5,875 nucleotides of DNA, taken from contig JAFOJB010000542.1 of NCBI GenBank assembly GCA_017420455.1, positions 1 to 5,875 of the forward strand. The letters are read 5' to 3'. The notes below the pieces were generated by a model, which saw nothing but the letters and a program-made list of their open reading frames with translations, ran no database searches and was not told the DNA's origin. Below, piece after piece: positions 1 through 5,115 of the stretch; the first letter of the stretch is position 1; each line of letters begins with the position of its first letter. Source of the stretch: Blautia sp. Lineage in GTDB: Bacteria > Bacillota > Clostridia > Lachnospirales > Lachnospiraceae. The translations under genes and the position numbers were made by a program.

Positions 1-698
1 ATTCAGAGCAGACCGTGAAACGCTTTGCCCGTCTGAAGCCTGCAGCTCCCGATTTCCGGATCTATTGGGACAATGCCTACAGCATTCATCATCTGTATGA
101 CGACAATCAGGATTTCCTCCTGGAGATCCTGCATGAATGCGCGGCGGCGGGAAACCCGGATATCGTTTACAAATTTACGTCTACCTCAAAGGTATCCTTC
201 CCGGGCTCCGGGATTGCAGCAGTGGCCGCGTCCGAGAACAACCTGAAGGATTTCCGGAAATATATGCAGATCCAGACGATCGGCCATGACAAACTGAATC
301 AGCTGCGCCACGTCCGGTTCTTCAAGGATCTGGACGGTCTTCATGAGCAGATGCGGAGGCATGCGGACATTATCCGTCCAAGATTCGAGCTGGTGCTGTC
401 TACTCTGGAGAACGAGCTGGGAGAGCTTGGAATCGGAGAATGGACGAAACCCCACGGCGGATATTTCATTTCCTTCGATTCCCTGGACGGCTGCGCAAAG
501 CGCATCGTAGGCCTGGCAAAGGAAGCGGGCGTCGTCATGACCGGCGCCGGAGCTACCTTCCCCTACGGAAAAGATCCGAGAGACCGGAACATCCGTATTG
601 CGCCTACGTATCCCTCCATGGAAGAGCTTGCAGAAGCTGCGAAGATATTTGTACTCTGCGTGAAGCTGGCAAGCGTGGAGAAATTCCTGGAAAACTGA
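1..698 (+). CDS. PLP-dependent class I aminotransferase, aspartate aminotransferase type (5'-truncated)
   Basis: This is the C-terminal part, about 231 codons, of a fold-type I PLP enzyme that would transfer an amino group between an amino acid and a 2-oxo acid in the cytoplasm. The reading frame is open from base 3 and enters from outside the window. A GTG at 15 is not a credible start because the family needs a large N-terminal half. Visible landmarks are WDNAY (63-80), whose Asp and Tyr contact the PLP pyridine N and O3', and TSTSKVSFPG, whose Lys at 189-191 is the expected Schiff-base lysine. The Arg in NIRIAP at 594-596 is the expected substrate carboxylate-binding arginine. The overall sequence style, including LKPAAPDFRIYWDNAY, resembles the aspartate aminotransferase subgroup common in Clostridia and Actinobacteria (Pfam Asp_aminotransf type). 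Substrate specificity cannot be read from this fragment. The stop lies 22 nt before the next gene, so co-transcription is likely. Confidence 0.85.
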   Translation, partial: SEQTVKRFARLKPAAPDFRIYWDNAYSIHHLYDDNQDFLLEILHECAAAGNPDIVYKFTSTSKVSFPGSGIAAVAASENNLKDFRKYMQIQTIGHDKLNQLRHVRFFKDLDGLHEQMRRHADIIRPRFELVLSTLENELGELGIGEWTKPHGGYFISFDSLDGCAKRIVGLAKEAGVVMTGAGATFPYGKDPRDRNIRIAPTYPSMEELAEAAKIFVLCVKLASVEKFLEN

Positions 699-708
699 CA
701 GGAGTAAG

Positions 709-716
709 AGGAGAGG
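709..716 (+). promoter_or_regulatory. Ribosome binding site for the YkuD-domain protein
   Basis: AGGAGAGG lies 4 nt upstream of the ATG at 721; its AGGAG core ends 7 nt before the start. It fixes that start and fills most of the 22-nt gap after the aminotransferase stop, which leaves no room for a separate promoter. Confidence 0.8.
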
Positions 717-720
717 ATAA

Positions 721-2292
721 ATGGCCCGAAGAGACAGGAACCCCTACTGGGGACGAAAAATCGCAATTACCCTGATACTGGCGCTTATCTTTCTGACGGC
801 GGCGATCTATGCTGCAGGCTTTCTGTATTTTAAAGACAGATTCCTCCCCGGGACCATGCTGAACGGATATGATGTAAGCTTCCGGACAGCCGCACAAGCG
901 GAGGAAATCCTGGGACGTGAGGTACAGGCGTATGTTCTGGAAATAGATACCATGAACAACGGCGTGGAAAGCATAACCGCGGAAGAGGCGGGGCTTCATT
1001 ACGCCTCGGACGGGAGCGTCGGGGAGCTTCTTGAGGAGCAGAACCGCCAGTTCTGGTATCTTTCGCTCATGCAGACCAGAAAGCTGTCGACCGGCAGGGA
1101 AATCCGCCTTTCTGAAGAGCTTCTGGGACAGGCCGTGGATTCTTTGCGGTGCATGGATCCTCAGAACGTGGTACAGCCTGTCAACGCATCTCTTCAGGAT
1201 ACCGGAAACGGCTACGTGGTCACGCCGGAAGTGGAGGGAAACGCCCTCTACAGGGACAAGGTCCTGGAGCTGATCCGTACAGCAATGCTGCAGCGGGAGC
1301 CGGTGGTGAATCTGGAAGAGAGCGGATGTTATAAAAAACCTCTTTTGTACAGAGACGACGAGGTCCTGATCGAAAACTGCTCCATGATGAACCGGATTCA
1401 GGATGTCGTGATAACCTACGATTTCGCCCGCACCTCCGAAACGGTGGACAAGTCGGTATTTCAGGACTGGATCAAGGTGGATTCCGAGGGGCTGTACGGC
1501 TTTGACAAAAAGAAGGTGACAGCCTTTGTGCAGTCCCTGGCAGAGAAGTACGATACCGTCGGGAAGGAAAGAACCTTCCGTACCTACGATGGACGGCATA
1601 TCACCACATCCGGCGGCAATTACGGATGGACCATCGGCGTAGAGCAGGAAACGGCTGCCCTGATCCAGGATATCGAAAACGGAGTCAGCAGGGTAAAAGA
1701 GCCGGTCTATACCAGCAAAGCCCTGAGCAGGGATGAAAATGATATCGGAAATACCTATATCGAGGTGGATCTTACCCATCAGTATATGGTCTACTACCGG
1801 GATGGAAATGTCATCGCAGAAACCCCGGTCGTGACCGGCACCCGTTATTTCCGGGAGTTCGCTACCCCGGTGGGCTGTTTTAAGGTACTGGAGGAGCAGA
1901 GCCCGGCGCTGATCTTTGAAAATGGAGAATACGCAGAGGTGGCTTACAATCTGCCTTTTTACAGCAGGGAAATCTCTGCGGAAGAATATCGGAAAATGGT
2001 GGAAGAGGAGGACGCCCTGCAGAGCTCCGGTTCGGTTTTTTCGGATGAAGAGCTCCTGAGCAGTGTAGAGGTCCCGGATCCGGTCCGGCCGAATCTCTTC
2101 GATGCGTCCGCTCTCCAGGGAGATTCTGTCCGGCTGGAGTATTCGCTTCACGATGCCTCCTGGAGGCAGGACTGGGCATCTGACGCATATGAGCTGGAAG
2201 GTACCACCGGTTCGGTGGATGTCCCTCCATCCTGGATGGAACGCCTGTGTGAATTTGTCACAGTCGATACAGCAGTGGTCGTATATGAATGA
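721..2292 (+). CDS. Membrane-anchored YkuD (L,D-transpeptidase-like) protein lacking the catalytic cysteine
   Basis: The product is 523 residues. A short basic N-terminus is followed by one hydrophobic segment (about residues 14-37), which predicts a signal anchor with the rest outside the cell. Residues about 41-165 (FLPGTMLNGYDVS) and about 215-335 (GGNYGWTI, then G-x-x-x-x-KEPVY) look like the two PG-binding modules that precede YkuD in clostridial L,D-transpeptidases. YkuD runs from about 345 (TYIEVDLTHQYMVYY, VVTGT, TPVGCFKV) to the C-terminus. Active members form 3-3 peptidoglycan cross-links using a Cys in an SHGC(I/V) motif. Here His477 (LHDASWR) is kept, but the motif reads TTGSV, with Ser498 at the Cys position and Thr496 at the His position. 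An acidic insert of roughly 55 residues lies at about 415-470. The frame is intact, so this looks like a maintained pseudoenzyme rather than a decayed gene. Its role is unknown; peptidoglycan binding or regulation near ddl-murF is inference. Confidence 0.85.
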   Translation: MARRDRNPYWGRKIAITLILALIFLTAAIYAAGFLYFKDRFLPGTMLNGYDVSFRTAAQAEEILGREVQAYVLEIDTMNNGVESITAEEAGLHYASDGSVGELLEEQNRQFWYLSLMQTRKLSTGREIRLSEELLGQAVDSLRCMDPQNVVQPVNASLQDTGNGYVVTPEVEGNALYRDKVLELIRTAMLQREPVVNLEESGCYKKPLLYRDDEVLIENCSMMNRIQDVVITYDFARTSETVDKSVFQDWIKVDSEGLYGFDKKKVTAFVQSLAEKYDTVGKERTFRTYDGRHITTSGGNYGWTIGVEQETAALIQDIENGVSRVKEPVYTSKALSRDENDIGNTYIEVDLTHQYMVYYRDGNVIAETPVVTGTRYFREFATPVGCFKVLEEQSPALIFENGEYAEVAYNLPFYSREISAEEYRKMVEEEDALQSSGSVFSDEELLSSVEVPDPVRPNLFDASALQGDSVRLEYSLHDASWRQDWASDAYELEGTTGSVDVPPSWMERLCEFVTVDTAVVVYE

Positions 2293-2294
2293 TT

Positions 2295-2320
2295 CCGGAA
2301 TGATTCATAAATCATTCCGG
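2295..2320 (+). repeat. Perfect 11-bp inverted repeat just after the YkuD gene
   Basis: The arms CCGGAATGATT (2295-2305) and AATCATTCCGG (2310-2320) are exact reverse complements around a 4-nt CATA loop, starting 2 nt after the stop codon. No T-tract follows, so it is not a standard intrinsic terminator. It could be an mRNA 3'-end stabiliser, a weak terminator or a protein-binding palindrome. Confidence 0.7.
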
Positions 2321-2353
2321 TGCGGAAAGACTTCATCCCGCACAAAAGTCTTT
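2320..2353 (+). other. Two overlapping, mutually exclusive hairpins in the pre-ddl spacer
   Basis: GTGCGG (2320-2325) can pair with CCGCAC (2338-2343). AAAGACTT (2326-2333) can instead pair with AAGTCTTT (2346-2353). The arms interleave, so as simple hairpins they exclude each other, although a pseudoknot is possible. The second ends in TTTT then GG, too short a tract to call a terminator. Function is unknown. Confidence 0.45.
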
Positions 2354-2369
2354 TGGTCCATATCACATC

Positions 2370-2394
2370 GCAGCATCTGGTCAGGAGCTGCTGC
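2370..2394 (+). other. Small stem-loop in the pre-ddl spacer
   Basis: GCAGCA (2370-2375) pairs with TGCTGC (2389-2394) around a 13-nt loop. It is a short element that could arise by chance. It is listed because the 170-nt spacer holds no other visible feature apart from the upstream inverted repeats and the ddl ribosome binding site. I found no T-box, known riboswitch core or convincing -35/-10 pair here. Confidence 0.3.
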
Positions 2395-2448
2395 AGAATG
2401 CACAGGTTATTTTGCGGCAGATCCTTACTATATGAACAATATTTGGAA

Positions 2449-2454
2449 AAGGAG
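2449..2454 (+). promoter_or_regulatory. Ribosome binding site for ddl
   Basis: AAGGAG ends 8 nt before the ATG at 2463. That ATG starts directly with the N-terminal beta strand and glycine-rich loop of the ligase family, so site and protein agree on the start. Confidence 0.8.
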
Positions 2455-2462
2455 CATTTGTT

Positions 2463-3497
2463 ATGAATATAGTGGTCCTGGCTGGAGGAACCAGCACGGA
2501 ACGGGAGATCTCCATTGTGTCCGGAACCGGAATCTGCAAGGCTCTCAGGCAAAAAGGGGACCTGGCTGTCCTCATCGACATTTTCGGAGGAATCGAATCT
2601 GCCGATATGGAGGATCCCTTCCCGCAGGAATATGATATTGACAGGGCAGTGGAATATATGCATTCCTTCGATGACAGGATTCCGGAGATCCAGAGGAGCA
2701 GAAGAAGCTTTTTTGGGCCGAATGTACTGGAATACTGTCAGAAGGCGGATATTGTTTTCCTGGGGCTTCACGGGGCCAACGGCGAGGATGGGAAGGTGCA
2801 GGCTGCCTTCGACCTGATGGGGATCCGGTATACCGGAACCGGATATCTGAGCAGCGCGATTGCCATGGATAAAGGGATCAGCAAGCAGATGTTCCGCATG
2901 AATCATGTGCCGGTTCCCAAAGGGTGCGCCATGACCCGGCAGGAATGCGAGAAGGATATTTCCAGGCTGGGTCTTTCCTTCCCGGTAGTTGTGAAAACCT
3001 GCTGCGGCGGGTCCAGCGTCGGCGTATATATCGTACAGGATCAGAAGGAGTACGAGGAGGCGCTGGAAAATGCCTTTTCTTACGAGAATGAAGTGGTAGT
3101 GGAGGAATATATCTCCGGCAGGGAATTCTCGGTGGGCGTTGTGGACGGCAAGGCCTATCCGGTGATCGAGATCCGGCCTCTTTCGGGGTTCTATGATTAT
3201 AAGAATAAATACCAGCCAGGTTCCACCATTGAGACCTGTCCGGCCGAGCTTTCCCCGGAGCTTACCAGAAAAATGCAGGAATACGCGGAAGCGGCAGCCA
3301 AAGCCCTTGGCATGGAGGCCTACAGCCGTTTCGATTTCATGATGAAGGAAAACGGAGAGATGTACTGTCTGGAGGGAAATACCCTTCCGGGCATGACACC
3401 CACCAGCCTGATTCCTCAGGAAGCCCGTGTCCTTGGGATGGAATATCCGGATTTCTGCCAGGAACTGATCCGCGTTTCCATGAAAAAGTACTCTTAA
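2463..3497 (+). CDS. ddl: D-alanine--D-alanine ligase
   Basis: This cytoplasmic ATP-grasp ligase joins two D-alanines with ATP hydrolysis, making the dipeptide that MurF adds to the peptidoglycan precursor. At 344 residues it has family-typical length. The N-terminal motif GGTSTERE (residues 8-15) contains Glu13, which in the family positions the first D-Ala. LGLHGANGEDG follows, then VVVKTCCGGSSVGV (Lys178, Ser184-Ser185), the ATP and substrate loop; most relatives have Pro where Thr179 stands. The omega loop FYDYKNKYQPG has the Lys-Tyr pair (249-250) typical of D-Ala-D-Ala ligases, whereas D-lactate and D-serine ligases differ here. SRFDF (Arg289, Asp291) and LEGNTLPGMTPTS (Glu304, Asn306) supply the metal and phosphate ligands. 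The stop is 11 nt before murF, so the two are almost certainly co-transcribed. Many clostridia carry more than one ddl; this window cannot say whether this is the only copy. Confidence 0.95.
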   Translation: MNIVVLAGGTSTEREISIVSGTGICKALRQKGDLAVLIDIFGGIESADMEDPFPQEYDIDRAVEYMHSFDDRIPEIQRSRRSFFGPNVLEYCQKADIVFLGLHGANGEDGKVQAAFDLMGIRYTGTGYLSSAIAMDKGISKQMFRMNHVPVPKGCAMTRQECEKDISRLGLSFPVVVKTCCGGSSVGVYIVQDQKEYEEALENAFSYENEVVVEEYISGREFSVGVVDGKAYPVIEIRPLSGFYDYKNKYQPGSTIETCPAELSPELTRKMQEYAEAAAKALGMEAYSRFDFMMKENGEMYCLEGNTLPGMTPTSLIPQEARVLGMEYPDFCQELIRVSMKKYS

Positions 3498-3501
3498 GAG
3501 G
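3496..3501 (+). promoter_or_regulatory. Ribosome binding site for murF, overlapping the ddl stop
   Basis: AAGAGG shares bases with the TAA stop of ddl and ends 7 nt before the murF ATG at 3509. It is weaker than the other sites here. The overlap suggests that murF translation is at least partly coupled to translation of ddl. Confidence 0.6.
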
Positions 3502-3508
3502 TACCTGT

Positions 3509-4996
3509 ATGAAAAATCTGACACTTGATAATATCGCTTTTGCCACCGGCGGCGTCCTCTATGGCACTCTGGAGGAGGAGCAGAAGGAAGTTTCCTCTGT
3601 CACAACGGACAGCCGGAAGGTGGAGCCGGGCTGCCTTTTCATCCCCATCGTGGGAGAAAGGGCCGACGGCCATAACTATATCGATCAGGCAGCCGGAAAA
3701 GGGGCCCTGGCGGTTCTTTCCGAACGGGTCCTGGAAAAACCGCCCTGCCCTTATATCCTGGTGGAATCGTCTCTCCAGGCAGTGAAGGATATCGCGAAAT
3801 TCTATCTTTCCGGCCTGTCCATTCCTGTAGTAGGAGTGACGGGCAGCGTAGGAAAGACCAGCACCAAGGAAGCCATCGCCTCTGTGCTTTCCCAGAAGTA
3901 TAATACCCTTTGGACAGAGGGGAATTTCAACAATGAACTGGGACTTCCCCTTACCATCTTCCGCCTCCGGGAGGAGCACCAGATCGCGGTGCTGGAGATG
4001 GGAATCAGTGATTTCGGCGAAATGAGCCGTCTGGCAGATGTGGCGAGGCCTTCTCTTGCGGTGATCACCAACATCGGAACCTGCCATCTGGAGAATCTGG
4101 GAGACCGGGAAGGTGTATTCAGAGCAAAGACAGAGCTGTTTGCCTATGTAAAAAACGGTGGGCATGTGGTCCTGAACGGAGATGATGACAAGCTGGTCAG
4201 GCTGAAGGATGCCTGCGCAGAAGAGATGTCTCCGGATGCAGATATGAAGGAGGGAAGCCTGGAGTTCCGGGCACGGCAGCTTGGGGGAAAAGGGATCCGT
4301 CCCGTCTTCTTCGGGATGGGAGAGACCAACGATGTCTACGCGGACGGGATCGAAAGCCGCGGCCTGCTGGGAACCACCTGCCGCATCCATCTGTTCGGAC
4401 AGGAATTTACAGTAAACATCCCCATTCCCGGAAATCATATGGTGCAAAATGCCCTGGCTGCCTCTGCAGTGGGTTATCTTTGCGGTCTGACCACGGAGGA
4501 GATCCGGGCAGGCCTTGAGAAGCAGCAGGCCCTTGGCGGGCGTTTCCGCATGGTTCAGACAGAGAAGTTTCTGATCGTGGACGACTGTTACAACGCAAAT
4601 CCCATGTCCATGAAGGCCTCCCTGAATGTACTGCACGATGGCGGAGGCCGGAGAGTGGCGGTCCTGGGAGATATGGGAGAGCTGGGAAAGGACGAAGAGG
4701 AGCTTCACCGCCAGGTAGGCGTCCATGCCGCCGAATGCGGGATCGACCTCCTCATCTGCGCCGGAACACTCTGCAGGTCCATGGCAGAAGCAGCGAAGGA
4801 AGCGGCCGCCGCCCGGCAGAAAGCAGGGACAGCGGCAGAAGGCGCAGTCCCTCCCCTGCAGGTGGTATATTTTCCCGACAGGGAGACCCTGCTCCGGGAG
4901 CTCCCGGATTATATCGAGGAGAAGGATACCATTCTGGTCAAGGCATCCCGGTTCATGAAATTTGAAGAAGTTGTAGAGAAGCTGAAAACCTTGTGA
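3509..4996 (+). CDS. murF: UDP-N-acetylmuramoyl-tripeptide--D-alanyl-D-alanine ligase
   Basis: MurF is the last cytoplasmic Mur ligase: it uses ATP to attach D-Ala-D-Ala, the product of the adjacent ddl, to UDP-MurNAc-tripeptide. The N-terminal UDP-binding domain shows VTTDSRKVEPGCLFIP and GERADGHNYI. The central ATPase domain has the P-loop GVTGSVGKTST (residues 109-119, Lys116), then TEGNFNNELGLPLT, LEMGISDFGEM, ITNIGTCHLENLG with the conserved His, and PGNHMVQNALAA. The C-terminal domain begins near GGRFRMV and contains DDCYNANPMSM (358-368) and VLGDMGELG. At 495 residues it is somewhat longer than the usual roughly 450-460. The extra length appears to lie in an Ala-rich stretch (426-447) and a charged stretch near 236-258. 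No key residue looks missing. The ATG at 3509 opens directly into the family N-terminus. Confidence 0.95.
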   Translation: MKNLTLDNIAFATGGVLYGTLEEEQKEVSSVTTDSRKVEPGCLFIPIVGERADGHNYIDQAAGKGALAVLSERVLEKPPCPYILVESSLQAVKDIAKFYLSGLSIPVVGVTGSVGKTSTKEAIASVLSQKYNTLWTEGNFNNELGLPLTIFRLREEHQIAVLEMGISDFGEMSRLADVARPSLAVITNIGTCHLENLGDREGVFRAKTELFAYVKNGGHVVLNGDDDKLVRLKDACAEEMSPDADMKEGSLEFRARQLGGKGIRPVFFGMGETNDVYADGIESRGLLGTTCRIHLFGQEFTVNIPIPGNHMVQNALAASAVGYLCGLTTEEIRAGLEKQQALGGRFRMVQTEKFLIVDDCYNANPMSMKASLNVLHDGGGRRVAVLGDMGELGKDEEELHRQVGVHAAECGIDLLICAGTLCRSMAEAAKEAAAARQKAGTAAEGAVPPLQVVYFPDRETLLRELPDYIEEKDTILVKASRFMKFEEVVEKLKTL

Positions 4997-5002
4997 TATA
5001 CT
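4994..5002 (+). promoter_or_regulatory. Candidate extended -10 promoter for pgi
   Basis: TGATATACT matches the extended -10 form TGnTATAAT with one mismatch and overlaps the murF stop codon. A poor -35 candidate, TTGTAG at 4971-4976, is 20 nt away, which is too far for a good pair. If used, transcription would start near 5009 and give a leader of roughly 105 nt before pgi. This is pattern matching only. Confidence 0.35.
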
Positions 5003-5017
5003 GGATACAGAAATGGA

Positions 5018-5077
5018 GACGGCTTCTGCTGTCGGTCTGCTTTCGGCCGGCTTTACAGAAGCGTCATCCGGCAGCAG
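5018..5077 (+). other. Structured pgi leader with two competing helices
   Basis: Fold 1 pairs GAC (5018-5020) and GCTTCTG (5022-5028) with CAGAAGC (5056-5062) and GTC (5063-5065), leaving one bulged G, and has an inner stem GTCGG/CCGGC (5031-5035 with 5047-5051). Fold 2 pairs CTGCTGTCGG (5026-5035) with CCGGCAGCAG (5068-5077), ten pairs with one G-U. The two share bases 5026-5035 and cannot coexist. Neither is followed by a T-run, and the ribosome binding site at 5103-5108 is outside both. It may be a regulatory leader, a stabilising structure or chance. Confidence 0.45.
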
Positions 5078-5102
5078 CATATGTCCGTGTATTTCAGCGT
5101 AT

Positions 5103-5108
5103 AGGAGG
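5103..5108 (+). promoter_or_regulatory. Strong ribosome binding site for pgi
   Basis: A perfect AGGAGG, continued by AG, lies 7 nt before the ATG at 5116. It is the best Shine-Dalgarno match in the window and fits a highly expressed glycolytic gene. Confidence 0.85.
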
Positions 5109-5115
5109 AGAAAAA

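Noticed and set aside
15..17. GTG as the start of the aminotransferase
   Set aside because: The frame is open to the left edge, there is no ribosome binding site, and the family requires a large N-terminal domain that must lie outside the window.
2203..2220. A frameshift or sequencing error hiding a real SHGC motif
   Set aside because: The frame stays consistent with YkuD on both sides, with the expected His-to-Cys spacing of 21 residues and a good C-terminal VVVY end. The Ser codon TCG is two changes from either Cys codon.
2293..2462. T-box or other known riboswitch before ddl
   Set aside because: No T-box GGUGGNACCGCG-type sequence or other core I recognise is present, and there is no terminator with a proper T-run.
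2102..2635. 177-codon + strand open frame bridging the end of the YkuD gene and the start of ddl
   Set aside because: It overlaps both recognised genes in another frame, has no recognisable domain, and crosses the structured spacer. It is most likely chance.
3180..3215. Ddl as a D-Ala-D-Lac or D-Ala-D-Ser (vancomycin-resistance type) ligase
   Set aside because: The omega loop carries the Lys-Tyr pair typical of D-Ala-D-Ala ligases, and no vanH/vanX/vanT-type gene is in the window.
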